A DNA stretch of 64,000 nucleotides from Datnioides undecimradiatus (GCA_008933995.1 WARS01000138.1:207001-271000), one strand, 5' to 3'; shown: positions 36,316 to 47,334, counted from the stretch's first letter. Numbers and translations are program-made. Notes: generated by a model not told the origin, from the sequence alone.

Positions 36316-39300
36316 TGGGGGGATTTCCAATTAAATGAATGCAGGGGGAGGAGAGGCAGGAAGTGAGTGGAGGTGGGAGGCAGGGATCACTCTGTTGTTA
36401 GTTGGTTCATTAAAGGTGGAGCAGCTTCAACAGTTCGCTGCTTTTCTGTTCTCCACCTCCGTTTTTACTGAATCCTGATGTTTCACTGATCAAACAAGTT
36501 CAACTGTAAATTTAGATCCATAAACAAATAAACAAACAGGTTTAAAGTGATGTGACCAGCAGCTAACGATCAATCATTAATGAGTCACACAGCAGAGCAA
36601 CAAGTCCACCTTAAGGCCACAGATAAGCCAGAAAAAAAGACTCCCATCAGCCCCGGCTCAGTAGAGGTTGTGATGTAGGCGGGGGGGGAACCCCCCCCCC
36701 GTGTTTGGTGAAGGTTTAACAGCAGAGACCACCAAAGAAGAAGAAGACGTGTCACCACACCGGGACGTCAGGAACAAACGAACAGCCCCCATCATCAGAG
36801 ACAAAGAGCCCCAGCAGGACGCAGAGAGACAGAGACACACACACACAGAGACACACACACACAGAAACACACACACACACAGACAGACACACAGACTGAG
36901 GCGTCAGCAGCTCAAAGACTCGTTTGATCCCTGTGAACTCGCTCGTTAAGACTCTGACTCACTCTCAGACTCTAACGAGTTTCACAGCTAAGCTTCACCT
37001 TTACTCAAACACGAGTCCGAACCACCCGCTCCCCAGAAACACGACTCGGGGGGTTTCCTGTCTGCTCTGAAGGTCCACCAAAACTGATCCTACACTTCCC
37101 ATCATGCAACAGGCCTCTTGTCACATCACAGAAACTTCCTTCAAATTTCAGATGTTTTGTTTCATTAACGCTTAACAAACAGCTGACAGATCCGTTTTTA
37201 CACCAAACTACATGACAAAAGACTAAAAAAAACGAGTGCATCACTAAACTCCCTGATGTGGGACAAATCAGAGATAAGGTAGCTCATAGCTAGTTAGCTC
37301 AGTTAGCAGTGCAGCTAGCACTCATATTAGCAGACTCAGCTGAGACCAATGATGGCGGCCCAAAGCTTCGACCCTGGTGCTCCCAACAGCCGCACGGCTA
37401 ACCAGCTAACAAGTAAACTAGCTAGTGAGCTAATGGTGCTACAGTTAGCAGAGCAGGAAGAAAACCAGGAAGTGTTTTCTATAAAATGTGAAATGAGTGA
37501 ATAAAGTTGTGTTTCTGTGAAGTCATCAGGACCCGCTGAGATCATGTGACTTCCTGTCAAGTGCTTCTGTGTTAAACGTGGGTTTTCTGACAAACACCGG
37601 TGCTTACTGGAGGATGTTTTAAAGCTCTTCTCGTCTGCACCACAAATGAACCTGAACCTGACAGGAAGTAGATGGTTGGAGAACTTCCTGTCTTCTAAAA
37701 CTCTGAACAAGAGCCAAAACACAAGTCGTCTGTGGGATTAAATGATGCTAATCAGGAACATCAAGTTCTCCTGCACAAATAAAGCAGAAAGACAACATCT
37801 GGAGATCCCGTTCTTCTCTTTGACAGAAACCACATCAGTGGAGCGTCTCCAGATGTCTCAGCCCTGTCAGACATAAACAAGCTCAACAATGAAGAAGACG
37901 ATCAGCTGCTATCAGCTCGCAGCATCTGGAACAACAGAGGAGCTCATTGTGCTTCAGTGTGAAGCTCCTGAGACGTGCTCAGAGAGTCAGGCCACAGCCG
38001 ACAGCGACTCTGTTTAACAAACACACAGTCGTTAACTTCAGGAACCAGCTTTGTCTTAACGAGCTCGTCCTCCGTGTTTGGTGTTGGCTCGGCTGCCAGG
38101 TGCAGTTTGATGGTGGAGCTGGGGCAGGTGAAGGTCAGATTAACAGCCCGGCTCACCTGGAGGAGGTGGAGGGGAGTCAGCAGAGCCGAGGAGAAGCTGG
38201 GGTTTGGTTTCAGGTTTGTTGTGATTCAGACGCAGTTTTAAATGTCAGTCACTAAAAGTCTGAAGCTCAGAGTTCTTCTCATTTTGATGAGAGCAACGAG
38301 AGTCACCATCGATCGACTCACAGCGACGTCAAATGGCTGCAGGAAGACTCATGGCGAGTCGTTTCCATTCACTTCCAGGTGCTTCTTCTTCTTCTATGGC
38401 TTGATGGCACCTGATTGGAGATAGTGCCATCAACTGTTCGTCTGGGGGTGTTGAACTCTCCTCAATCACATGACGACATGTCAGAGGAAACATGGCTGCT
38501 GTTAGAAATGCTGCAACCGACAGGAAGTGATGTTTCCATCAGCTGGTGGAGGTGAAACCAACATGTGACGGGCAGCTCACAGGGAATCAGGTGTTTGGCC
38601 TCGTTTTGGCAGAAACAGTTCATTTAGCCTTTAATCTCTTTCTACGAGTCATTTGGAGCTTCATGGTGCTGATCAGCCTTGTTTCTTCTGTAGGGTTAAA
38701 GCTGGAGGTCTGAACATCCACCAGCTCCACCAGCTCCACGATGAACAACGGCCTGACCGCTCTGGTTCAAGCGTTGTGTAAATCAGTCCTCAGGTCTGCG
38801 GCGCTCACAGTTATTATCTGTTCACCAATTCTTTGCTTTGAAACCCAGTCGCTCCTGACTCTGTGTCCTCCTCCCCCTCCCCCTGCCCCTGCCCCTCCTC
38901 CACCTCCCCCTCGCAGGGCTAAAATTACCCTGCATGCATCTGCTTTGTCCCTGTAATGCATCTCGGTTTCATTCACAGACTCTTCGCCGTCTGTAATAAT
39001 AGAAAGCTCCTCCTCTGCTGTCCTTTCGGGGCCTTGAATCTCACCGAACAACACAGAGTCTCAGCAGGACCAGGACCAGGACCCCCCCCCCAAGCTGCTT
39101 TAACACACTTGGGTTGAGTTTCCTCTGAGGTCTGAAGCTGCTCCTCAGCTGAATTCCCACGCTGCGGTGTCCCCCCACGACAGGAAATGAGTCGGTTTAC
39201 AGTCGGGTCAGTCAGCGGTCACTGCAGCCCGTCGGCTTCTTCAGGACTGCAGGTTAAAACAGTGAACGAGATGCTGCAGAGTTTGGACCCATCGATTAAT

Positions 39301-41803
39301 GACTTCTGTCACTTCCTGTCCCGTCCCTGCCCCCCCCCATTTCCCACAATCCCCGGCTCCATCAGCTAAAACATGGAGACTTACAGCTTCTCTCTTGGTT
39401 TAGTAAATAACAGGTTGTTGGCTTCGATCAGCTCCACACCTGCAGACCTGCTGGGACAGCTGCATTCACTCTCAGCCATCCAGAACCTGCCGAGTTTAGA
39501 GTCCAGATTTCAGTTTACAGCCTGTGAACCTGTTGGCTGCTATGGCAACGCAGCCCAGCTGATCAGCGGCAGCTCTTTTTTGAGGGTTCCATCAGACGTG
39601 GATCCGTCCTCTGGTGAGGGGCTCTGAAACAGGAAACGTTTCAGAATGGAACACCTAAACTGGAGGGTCCCTTCGAACGCACCACAACCACTTCCGTTTC
39701 CAGCCAACAGCACCGCTCACACAAATGAACACAGACTCGACAGCAGCAGATTGCCTCCACGTTGTCCCGCGCTGCAGCATCTTCCCGTCCGCAGCCTTGG
39801 CGCGTTGACGTCAGGCCGCAGATCCTATCAAACTGTTTAGGGTCTGGAGCAGACATGACCTCGACTCATTCCCTGGTTTCATCTGCAGGACGGAACGATA
39901 ACCAGAGCTCCCCAGAAACCAATCAGAACTGTCCTGCTGCCAATTAAGCTTGAAACCCTGTCGACGTCATGAACGCAGACATTTGTGTTTGTGGATACGA
40001 GCGGAGAAATCCTGGTCCGGCAGGGACACAATAAAACCTTCATCAGGGAGCATCCGCTGAAAGTATCACAGGAGAAGCTGTATCATACATTTACCACTTC
40101 CTGTGACTTCACCCGGCCGCCGCGACGTTTGATCCAGGTGTCAGGGGGGAATAAACGCCTTAATAACAAGGGTGTCGCATCCACCGACGCCAGTCTGAAA
40201 CAAAGAGACCAACGTGACGAACTGGGACATGACCAGGCGCTCGGTCACATGACTCAGGAAGAGCCGCGATGACAGCGTGACAGTGCAGCAGTGACCCTGA
40301 ACGCTAACCATAATAAGCCTTTTTAATTAGCAATAATACTGCGATAAAGAATGTTGAGTTTGTTCACTCATCACGCCACAAACAAAAGTGTGTGTGTGTG
40401 TAAATAAAGACCCTCAGCAGCTGCACCATCATCCTCTGTAGTTCAGTCTGCTCAAGGCTGATTGTTGTGTCTGTGAACCTTTGTTACGTGTGTTTGCGTG
40501 TCTATGCTCCCGTGCACACACACCCACCAACGCAGCTTCCTGTTGCCTATTTTCAGCCATCTTTCCAGAAACACACACACACACCTCACACAATCAGCTG
40601 CTGCAGACGTGATTGTTGTTTATTTGTATTTGCAGATTGAGGTTTTACATGATTTGTGTGAGAGCAGGCTCAGCTGATCGCTGCAGAGGAGACTCACACT
40701 GAACTCGCCATGACAGCAGCTTCCTGTCGCCGTCGCCGAAGAGTGCGACAGCAAGAAATCGAAGCGTCGACGCGAAGAGTCCAGACTCTGGATCAGAGGC
40801 CGGCAAAGACACAAGGGCACCAAACCTCTGCACCAGGACTGCCCGGATCTGAAACCTGCAAAGTTTCTAGTTGACAACGAATCTGGAACCAAACAGAGGT
40901 TCAGCATCGCCCGGGTTAATAAGTGGTAACTATGCCTGAGACAAACACAACAGGAAGTCGGTCGTTGTTGTTTGGAGCAGATTAAAATACTTTTCCTGAT
41001 AATTTGACCAAATGTATTTGGTTTTTGTTCTTAAAAAACTCATATTACAACAGGAAGCACACAGGAAATCCAGCGCCACAGCACAGCCAATCACAGCTGA
41101 GCGACAGCAATGCAGTGTGGGGGAAAACCCTGTTGCCCTTTCATCTTCCCAACAAGCCGTAAAAAGAACAAGTCGACTGTTCTCTGCAGTGGCCAGCTGC
41201 TGCAAATTGTACCAGCCTGTGTGTGTGTGTGTGTGTGTGAGAGTGTGTGTGTGTGAGTGTGTGTGGAGAGAGAGTGTGTGTGTGTGTGTGTGAGTGTGTG
41301 AGTGTGAGAGAGTGTGTGTGAGAGTGTGTGTGTGTGTGTGTGTGAGTGTGAGAGAGTGTGTGAGAGTGTGTGTGTGTGTGTGTGTGAGTGTGAGAGAGTG
41401 TGTGAGTGTGTGTGTGAGTGTGAGAGAGTGTGTGTGAGAGTGTGTGAGAGTGTGTGAGTGTGTGTGTGGGAGAGAGTGTGTGAGTGTGTGTGTGAGTGTG
41501 TGTGAGTGTGAGTGAGTGTGTGGGAGAGTGTGGAGAGTGTGTGAGTGTGTGTGAGAGAGTGTGTGGGAGAGTGTGGGAGTGTGTGTGAGTGTGTGAGAGG
41601 TGGAGTGTGTGGGAGTGTGTGTGTGGAGAGAGTGTGTGTGAGAGGTGTGAGTGTGTGTGGAGTGTGTGAGAGTGTGTGAGAGTGTGTGTGTGTGTGTGTG
41701 TGGGAGTGTGTGTGAGTGTGTGAGAGGTGTGAGAGTGTGTGTGTGTGTGTGGAGAGAGAGTGTGTGTGTGTGTGTGAGTGTGTGGAGTGTGAGAGAGGTG
41801 GAG

Positions 41804-41866
<63 letters not shown>

Positions 41867-44800
41867 GGGGGGTCATTGTTTGGTGTGTGAGGAATGAGCT
41901 CAGCGTGGGAAACTGGGATGTGCGGCGATGAGCGCAGCACAGCTGGACGATGATGGTCTGAGGTTTTTATTGCAGCTGATGAAAGAAACACAGGACGAAA
42001 CCCCTTAAACCCCCGAACGCCCTGAACTTTCCCCTTAACATGCCTTTGACTCAGGACGCCACAGCTCAGCTCAGCTCGGCCCCAGACTCCAGAGCTGTTG
42101 GTGTTGATGTGTTGTTGTTGTGTGTTGCTGATCTGATCAGCTGTTTGAGTCTCGTTCAGCTGCTGCACCAACAGCTTCAGGGTTTTAATCTGAAGGACTC
42201 AGATGTTCTGCCTCCATGTTCAGACTTCAAAGAGCCTCTCAGGTACTGAAGCGAGTAACCCCCCCCCCCAGCTGTTTCCACATGACGTCTTAAAATAACC
42301 TGCGGTCGCTCTGTGATTAACCCAAACCCCTGAAAGTGAACGAACCCGAGTCAGAGCCGTGAAGCGCGAACTGAGCTGTGAACGTCTGAAGCTTTCAGCC
42401 GATGGTGACTCTGACCCGTCAGAGATCCTGGAGCCTGACGTCAGATTAAGAGGCTGAAGCGCCTCAGCAGCATGAAGCCGCTGTGTTCCAGCCGACTGAT
42501 GAGCTGATGAGCTGCAGGCCTCTGTGGCTCCTTCGTGTCGGGACACGTCGCCCTCCTGCAGCATCAAAGCGTCCAAACGCACAGACAGACGACCAGACCT
42601 GAACGCATCATGTTACCTGGGAACAGGAACAGGTCGTGTTGCTCAGACTGCAGATCTGACGGCAGCGTGTCGAGGACGGAGCCGATGAATCAATCGCCTC
42701 TAATTGAATGTGTTTGTTAATAAATGAGACATGGAGCTTCGAGGCTCCGCCCACCGCCCTGTCAGCTTTAACGCTTCCCTTCATGAGGAGAAGATGTGGT
42801 GACTTCCTGTCTCTCTCTCTCTCTCACCTCTGTTAAAAATCATTTTGGCAGAGAAGGAGAAAATGTTTAGTTTTGGTGTAAACAGGACGAGACGCCTCGA
42901 CGCACAAACTGGACGAGCTCTTGAAGGTTCAACAAACAGTCGCAGCACCACTTCCTGTCCAGCCGACAAACATTCAGTGAAAGATGTAATTACACAATCG
43001 CAGCCGCTGGAACTGGGCCCTCAGACTCTGCTGGACCCGGGACCCGGGTCCTGGTCCCAACAGACGGAGCTTCGGTCGCTTGCTGCAGCAGAGCAAAGCC
43101 CGAGCTCTAATTCAGGAGCCGACGATGAAAACACGGCCCGGAGCGACGACGAGTCAGCGTGTAATTAAAAGCATTTCCATGTGATCAGAGCACCTGAGGC
43201 CGCGGCGCTGCAGCTCCGAGCTGCGTGACTCAACCGCTCAGGAATGTCGGCGCTGCTGCAGGGAGCCTGCAGGTAGACAGCCGCTAAACACTCGCCTGAT
43301 TGGTCATTTGGTTTGTACGTGTTCTCGGCTTTGTTCATAAAAGCAGCAAACGTGTCGTCGCCTTTAAAGCCAATCGACCGATCATCAGAACTCGGCTGAT
43401 CGATCGATTCAGGCTGATCAGACGGGAGCAGTGACTGAAGACGACTCAGCTTGACTCGAGCCTCCAGCCACGCGTCGTGACCTGAACCTGCAGGAGGCGT
43501 GATAACGTCAGTAGGAAACAGCTGAGAGCTCCAGAGTAACGCTCAGAGGAGGGCCAGGTCATGTGACAGAGACAGTGAGACGAGGCTGATTAAATTAAAT
43601 CTGCCTCAGATGGATCGACAGGGGCCGAGCTGGTCTCAGATCTGTGTCCGAGCGTTTTATCTGTGAGTGAAGTTCCACTAGACACTAGACCCGAAGACAC
43701 TGCCGCCTCGGTCCCTGAGGACACACGCTGGCTTAGTCTGACCGCCCCCCCAACAACTGAACCCACAGCCGAGGTGGTGCGTTCAGGAGCAGGCAGGACA
43801 CCGGGCCGCTAACTTCACACCTCACAGTTTGTTGATCACAGTGTGAGCTGCAGGGACAGGCCGAGCCCACAGTCAGGACAGAGGAGCTGAAACCCCCATC
43901 ACACACACACACACACACACTCCACCCCCAACAATGAAAACTATGTCCTCCGTGCTTCTCTGCTGGGAACAAGAATTCCTCATCGCCAAAGTTTCCAAGT
44001 TGCGTCACTGAACTTTAACAGATTATCACAAATATGAAACTGCAGCGAGACAAAGTTCAGCTCATGCGAGGAGAAACGTTCAGCAGCTCCGTCAGAGTTT
44101 CAGCAGAGATTCCGTGGAAAACTTCACCGAGTTAGAGTTTTCATCAGTTTATCAGTCACAGCTGATCTCAGTTTAACTCTGACGGTGCTTTCTTTGGTTC
44201 GCACACTGTGAAAACAGCAAACACCCGTTTACTGGGGAAATGGTCAGACAGCCTGTCTTCAGAGCAGACTGCCGCTGCCCGCTGAGGTGCGTTTGGAGGC
44301 GGCTCAGCGACAGTTTGGCAAACTTGCTCTGCAAAGTTTGAATTTCCTCCTAAACATGGTTTGATGGTTTCTGAGTTTGTGCCGAATTAAAGAGTTGTGT
44401 CATACAACAATGAAAATATGTGAATGTGTTCATATATGTGAATGTTTATGTTTTGTTAATGGAGATTCGGCGCGGCAGCTCTCGCGCAGAGGAAGGGATG
44501 TTACCGGGGATCTTACCGAGGTGCAGGGTGAGGTTGATGGAGTTCGGGTACTGGATACCGGCCAGCATGGTCTGGCTCTGCCACCAGGTGGTGTCCTGCT
44601 GGTTGTTGTAGTCGGTCAGGTACACGGCGCTGTGGTGGTTCCGGGGGTCCCGTGCGTCGCATATGTGGCAGGACTTGGTGACCCCGGTGGCGCCGGTCTG
44701 CACGCAGTACTCCTCGGGCGGAGTGCCGCAGGTGTTGGTCGCCACCACGGTAACGTTGAAAGCGGCGTTAACGAACTCGGGCATGCAGCGCTGCGGGGAT

Positions 44801-44889
44801 CCCCGCTCGTCCGCACACTCATCCATGGCCGCGCGGACGCACACCGCCACCCAGCTCCAGGCAACCAGAGCCCGGATCACACTCGGCAT
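12427..44889 (-). CDS. lamc1: Laminin subunit gamma-1, complete, 28 coding exons
   Basis: This is the gamma chain of the basement-membrane laminin heterotrimers, secreted and assembled through a C-terminal coiled coil with alpha and beta chains. I traced 28 coding exons with GT-AG boundaries. Their lengths sum to 4,815 nt, exactly 1,605 codons including stop, so the product is 1,604 residues (human about 1,609). Domain order is a signal peptide (about 1-21), laminin N-terminal domain (to about 270), LE repeats, the L4 domain (about 507-648), more LE repeats (to about 1025) and the coiled coil (1026-1604). The start at 44889 is chosen because it gives a clean signal peptide ([11 protein letters not shown]...VRAA) before MDECADE; an in-frame ATG at 44970 would place charged residues first. 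The nidogen-binding motif NIDPNAV (about residues 817-823) is intact. So are the C-terminal Cys and the third-from-last Glu (ending ERP) needed for integrin binding. It lies in tandem with dhx9. Confidence 0.97.
12785..12964 (+). repeat. Tandem dispersed repeat, about 42-bp unit (lamc1 intron 27 copy)
   Basis: About three partial copies of a unit containing GTGACTCCAGAGTCTCTGC then TTTAATACAGTGATGTGTTG. The same array, reverse-complemented and longer, is found at 36005-36262 in lamc1 intron 1. Confidence 0.8.
13735..14329 (-). other. lamc1: lamc1 intron 24
   Basis: A 595-bp AT-rich intron with a short triplicated word (TTACCCCTTAAA) near its left end. Nothing else is recognised. Confidence 0.6.
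16434..18071 (-). other. lamc1: lamc1 exons 12-17: second group of LE repeats with the nidogen-binding site
   Basis: Exon coordinates: 12, 17850-18071; 13, 17579-17764; 14, 17174-17419; 15, 16928-17081; 16, 16694-16836; 17, 16434-16612. Exon 14 encodes [20 protein letters not shown], which contains the high-affinity nidogen-binding motif known from laminin gamma-1. Exon 15 uses a weaker-looking donor (GTCGGC). Long antisense open frames over this block are by-products of the Cys- and Gly-rich codons. Confidence 0.95.
18152..19373 (-). other. lamc1: lamc1 exons 9-11: L4 (laminin IV-A) globular domain
   Basis: Exon coordinates: 9, 19251-19373; 10, 18771-18960; 11, 18152-18264. Key sequence includes [52 protein letters not shown] and [20 protein letters not shown], matching the gamma-1 L4 module that interrupts the LE array. 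Confidence 0.95.
19376..19410. repeat. (CA)n microsatellite at the acceptor of lamc1 exon 9
   Basis: In the lamc1 sense this is a (TG)n tract running directly into the CAG acceptor of exon 9. Confidence 0.9.
19873..19900. repeat. (TG)n microsatellite just downstream of lamc1 exon 7
   Basis: In the lamc1 sense this is a (CA)n tract beginning about 6 bases after the exon 7 donor (GTAGTA). Confidence 0.9.
20196..20260. repeat. (TG)n microsatellite abutting the donor of lamc1 exon 6
   Basis: About 64 bp of pure TG. In the lamc1 sense, the donor GTAC continues straight into (AC)n, so the repeat begins inside the splice-donor region. Confidence 0.92.
20385..20433. repeat. (CA)n microsatellite at the acceptor of lamc1 exon 6
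   Basis: About 48 bp of CA, which is (TG)n in the lamc1 sense. It ends a few bases before the TTTCCAG acceptor of exon 6 and is complementary to the tract on the other side of the exon. Confidence 0.92.
20735..20925. repeat. Teleost interspersed repeat copy (TTAGCTTAGCATAAAGACTGGA type)
   Basis: The segment with GACGTTTTGGGAAACAC, GCTTAGCTTAGCTTAGCATA and ACAGCTAGCGTGGC reads like a repeat I know to be very common in fish genomes. Part of it recurs at 59300-59358. It lies in lamc1 intron 5. The identification is from memory and has not been confirmed by a search. Confidence 0.65.
21274..22921 (-). other. lamc1: lamc1 intron 4
   Basis: A 1,648-bp intron, half of which is the 20-bp minisatellite at 22061-22880. 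The remainder (21274-22060) has no recognised gene, only remnants of AGTAnnA-rich repeat sequence near 21820-21900. Confidence 0.8.
22061..22880. repeat. 41-copy minisatellite, 20-bp unit
   Basis: Exactly 41 head-to-tail copies (820 bp) of CAGTGAAACGGTCGGAGCTG. About 34 central copies are identical; variant copies (ending GCAG, or with GTCGCAG or GTCAGAG) are confined to the two ends. Each junction forms CTGCAG, and each unit carries two CpGs. The array lies in lamc1 intron 4, ending 41 bp from the donor of exon 4. In the lamc1 sense all three phases stay open, so exon 4 reads into the array without a stop. Confidence 0.97.
23089..24371 (-). other. lamc1: lamc1 intron 3
   Basis: A 1,283-bp intron with no repeat array or recognisable coding content on either strand. 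Confidence 0.6.
24503..28840 (-). other. lamc1: lamc1 intron 2, non-repetitive part
   Basis: About 4.3 kb without a recognised gene, conserved-looking exon or RNA gene. Short open frames are random. A fragment of the AGTACT-type repeat is visible near 28605-28650. Confidence 0.5.
28845..30172. repeat. 1.3-kb G-rich purine minisatellite in lamc1 intron 2
   Basis: Irregular tandem array of GGGAGGGAGGACAGAGGA-like units. The plus strand is almost all purine, with dozens of GGGAGGGAGGG runs able to form G-quadruplexes or triplex DNA. In the lamc1 sense the RNA is C/U-rich. The array starts about 275 bp beyond exon 2. Open frames of 500-660 codons on both strands arise only because the repeat lacks stop codons. 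Confidence 0.95.
30902..30966. repeat. 24-bp tandem repeat, about 2.5 copies
   Basis: Copies of CTCAGGAGGAACCTCAGCAG plus GGAC in lamc1 intron 1. Confidence 0.8.
31668..31860. repeat. Compound (GTGTGAGAGA)n microsatellite
   Basis: Irregular TG and GAGA mixture in lamc1 intron 1. The antisense frames encode only His/Thr/Ser/Leu repeats. Confidence 0.85.
32908..33165. repeat. (TC)n-rich minisatellite with CCTTGCCTG spacers
   Basis: About ten copies of a roughly 24-bp unit made of CTGTCTCTCTCTCTCTCC and a short spacer, in lamc1 intron 1. It is followed after 30 bp by the purine tract at 33196-33290. Confidence 0.9.
33196..33290. repeat. (GA)n/GACAGACAG purine tract complementary to 32908-33165
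   Basis: AGAGAGAGAGACAGACAG-type repeat that is largely the inverted complement of the neighbouring pyrimidine array, so a large hairpin is possible. Confidence 0.85.
34047..34112. repeat. 18-bp tandem repeat, about 4 copies
   Basis: Copies of TTCTGCTAACAGCTTTAT, followed by two copies of CGGGTTCGTGCTAA or a close variant. Confidence 0.85.
35872..35941. repeat. GCTGATCAGTGTGTGT tandem repeat, about 4 copies
   Basis: Copies of a 14-18 bp unit containing TGATCA in lamc1 intron 1. Confidence 0.8.
36005..36262 (-). repeat. Tandem dispersed repeat, about 42-bp unit (lamc1 intron 1 copy)
   Basis: Reverse-complement relative of 12785-12964, with about five copies. It shares the internal variant GCATTGAAGCTGAGTCTCTG as well as the edge sequence GTCAGTGTGTGGTGATG. 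Confidence 0.8.
36277..36316. repeat. (TG)n microsatellite
   Basis: About 38 bp of TG directly following the 42-bp repeat array. Confidence 0.9.
41217..41866. repeat. 650-bp compound (TG)n/(GAG) microsatellite
   Basis: A long tract of TGTGTG interrupted by GAGAG, GGAGAG and GTGAG in lamc1 intron 1. Minus-strand frames give only His-Thr-Leu-Ser repeats. Confidence 0.95.
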
Positions 44890-45260
44890 TTTCTCCGTAC
44901 TCCGCGTCCTCCCCGTCGGCCAGAGAAACTCTGCGCAGCTCCGACACAAACTCTCCCTGAACTTGTCCAAAGTTTACGGTAACGGTCCGGTAACCGACTG
45001 ATTCCTGCGCAAACGGCCACAAACACCAAGTGAGAACATGCGGGAATGTCGAGCGGCGGCGGGTCGTGTGGGCTCCAGGCCGCGGCCGCAGCTTGTGTCC
45101 CGGCTGTGCTGCTGTGTGAGGGTCTGAGCGGGGGCCTCAGCTCTTTGTGTCCGCCGCCATGCACAAACTCCAGCAGGAAAAGACGAGACTCCAGACTACA
45201 CCCAGCCCGCTACTGCGCAGCTCTGAGGCGCAGAGGGCACTGCGGCCACTTCCGTGTCAG
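44450..45260 (-). promoter_or_regulatory. lamc1: lamc1 promoter and first-exon CpG-rich region
   Basis: CpG-dense sequence covers lamc1 exon 1 and its upstream flank, as expected for a broadly expressed laminin chain. The transcription start should lie between 44900 and about 45250. No TATA box could be assigned. The boundaries are by eye. Confidence 0.55.
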
Positions 45261-45998
45261 CTCACGCACCCGAAACACACAAAACGTCCCAACAACGACT
45301 TTTACCTTCAGTCAAACCTGCGACACTCACATCTAACGACGACCGCAGAAAGAACCGTACATCGCCATGGTAACCCCGAAACAGCTGACGGGATTTCAAT
45401 CAATCAATTCAATATCAAGTAATCAATTAACTCTACTCAAACAATCATTTCACCCAGTGCGTCTGAACAGGAGCCGATTAAACCGTAATCAAAGATCCTC
45501 TATTAAACAAAAGAAGCCGCGGAGTCACTGAAGACCCTCCCGCTGATCCCGACAGCAGCGGCCTGAAGCGCGCTGCACTTAACTTTTTACTTTAGTGTCG
45601 AATTTGTGTGTTTTGTGTTAAATGTTGATTTTCCCCTGAAATCTTTGGAAACGGCTTTTAGTTGAATTTAAACAGAAATCAGTTCAACATTGGTTTGTCA
45701 AACAGTACCGGAGGAAACCATTACATTTACCTTTGTTAAGGGCTTTTCAGCTTAAGGTGTTTCTAATGGGTTTTAGTTTTTCAAATTAAAGGACAAATAA
45801 AGGATTTTTGGCCACGCACACACACACGTTGTTGTAGATAAGGTGTTACGTGGTAAGTTAAGGGTGAATTTAGGATAATTTAAGGGTTTGTTCTTGTGGA
45901 TCTTTGGACCTGAAGTGAAGCAGCATCAGAGGAGACGTGTTCATTAACACACAGCTGAGCTCTGATTGGGTCTTCATCAACACTGAACCACAGATCAG

Positions 45999-45999
<1 letters not shown>

Positions 46000-46051
<52 letters not shown>
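46000..46051. repeat. (CA)n microsatellite
   Basis: About 50 bp of pure CA in the lamc1-dhx9 intergenic region. Confidence 0.92.
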
Positions 46052-46054
<3 letters not shown>

Positions 46055-46195
46055 TTTCGCAGCTGAGTCAGCAGGTCAAACAGTGCACACAGAAATGAGT
46101 AAATTAGTTCATTAGATGATACAAAGAGTTTCTCTGCAGGCGACTGTGGCTGTGTTCTCATCCGTCATGTTGATGGAAATGATTAATCTCATTAG

Positions 46196-46372
46196 ATCAG
46201 TCAGATGTAATCAGAGTATTCAGAGTAACAGTAGTGTCTGCAGTCAGATGTAATCAGAGTATTCAGAGTAACAGTAGGGTGCAGTCAGATGTAATCAGAG
46301 TATTCAGAGTAACAGTAGGGTGCAGTCAGATGTAATCAGAGTATTCAGAGTAACAGTAGGGTGCAGTCAGAG
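46196..46372. repeat. 36-40 bp tandem repeat, about 4 copies
   Basis: Units contain TCAGATGTAATCAGAGTAT, then TCAGAGTAACAGTAGGGTG. A single diverged relative is present at 3842-3905. Confidence 0.85.
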
Positions 46373-47125
46373 TATATAGTTTCTGTTTCATTCACACACA
46401 CAACTGCTGATTTCACAAATGTAAAATAAACAGTAAAGTAACTAAAGCAGTGAGAGTAACGTAATGGAGTACAAAGTAACGTGACTTAAGTACAGGACTT
46501 GAGTATCAGTGACACAACACAATGAGAAATGAAAGTTTGTTTACAGAAACAGAGTTCAGTGATTGAATCACGTGATGACGCGCTCACCTATTTACTGATC
46601 CTGACGTAATGATACGTTTACTGACCATCAGCCTCACAAATACTGAGCTCGTTGATTAACGATACACACACACACACACACACACAGGTGAGAGTCGGTC
46701 GGTGCTGCGTGGCGCAGACAGGTGGCGCCACCTGCTGCGTCAGACTGACATCACCCGGTCTGCTCCTGTACTCTATTACTTTATCTCATTACAGAGTAAC
46801 AGTAGTGACACAGCTGATTCTCATTAACTGGTTTATGGATGATCAGACTTCGACTGTTGAATGCGTCCAATGAGAAACTTTGACACGTACTTGTATCTGG
46901 ATACATTCATCACGTTACTTAATTACTTCATGTGTTCATGGCTGCAGCTCACCTGCTGTGACCGCTGACCATCACAGCTCACCTGCAAACAGGTGACAAC
47001 ACCTGTGTGACGCTCACACAGCAAACACTGACAGTTTGTTTCCATGGAGACAGTAGGACATGATGTCAAATCATCAGACAGGAAATGATGTCATGAACAG
47101 ACAGGAAGCAGAGACATTTGGTGTT

Positions 47126-47151
47126 TTTATTCTTTTTTATTCTTTTTTATT
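47126..47151 (-). promoter_or_regulatory. dhx9: Triple polyadenylation signal cluster of dhx9
   Basis: Three TTTATT words 10 bp apart on the plus strand read as three AATAAA signals in the dhx9 sense, about 185-210 bp after the stop codon. The 3' UTR would be about 0.2 kb. Confidence 0.65.
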
Positions 47152-47334
47152 AGTTTCTCACGACTCAAACCGACTTTTCACAGCGTTCACATGCTCCTGC
47201 TGCCCCCCCCCCTCCTGCCCCTCCTCCTCCTGCTGTTCCTGCTGCCCTCCTCCATGCCCTCCTCCTCCTGTTGCCCCCTTTGCTCCCCCCCAACAGTTTT
47301 CAGTGTTGAATGATGTCATTATGCTGTCACCATG

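Larger units (their letters stand above)
30753..44516 (-). other. lamc1: lamc1 intron 1
   Basis: A 13.8-kb first intron without a recognised gene on either strand. It holds several repeats listed separately. Its length and position suit regulatory elements, but none can be named from sequence alone. Confidence 0.6.
24372..44889 (-). other. lamc1: lamc1 exons 1-3: signal peptide and laminin N-terminal domain
   Basis: Exon coordinates: 1, 44517-44889; 2, 30448-30752; 3, 24372-24502. The encoded LN domain carries [37 protein letters not shown] and [14 protein letters not shown], all hallmark laminin gamma-1 sequence. LN domains polymerise laminin into a sheet. Introns 1 (13.8 kb) and 2 (5.9 kb) are the longest in the gene. 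Confidence 0.95.
45261..47120. other. Intergenic region between lamc1 promoter and dhx9 3' end
   Basis: No gene recognised. It holds a (CA)n tract (46000-46051), the 36-bp tandem repeat at 46196-46372, AGTAACnnA repeat remnants (46440-46500) and a short (CA)n at 46662-46688. Confidence 0.6.

Noticed and set aside
40930-42171. 413- and 261-codon open frames rich in His-Thr-Leu-Ser
   Set aside because: They are translations of the TG/GAG microsatellite at 41217-41866. No splice structure or homology supports a gene.
44377-44982. 201-codon plus-strand frame at the lamc1 promoter
   Set aside because: Antisense to lamc1 exon 1 in a GC-rich block, with no supporting features.
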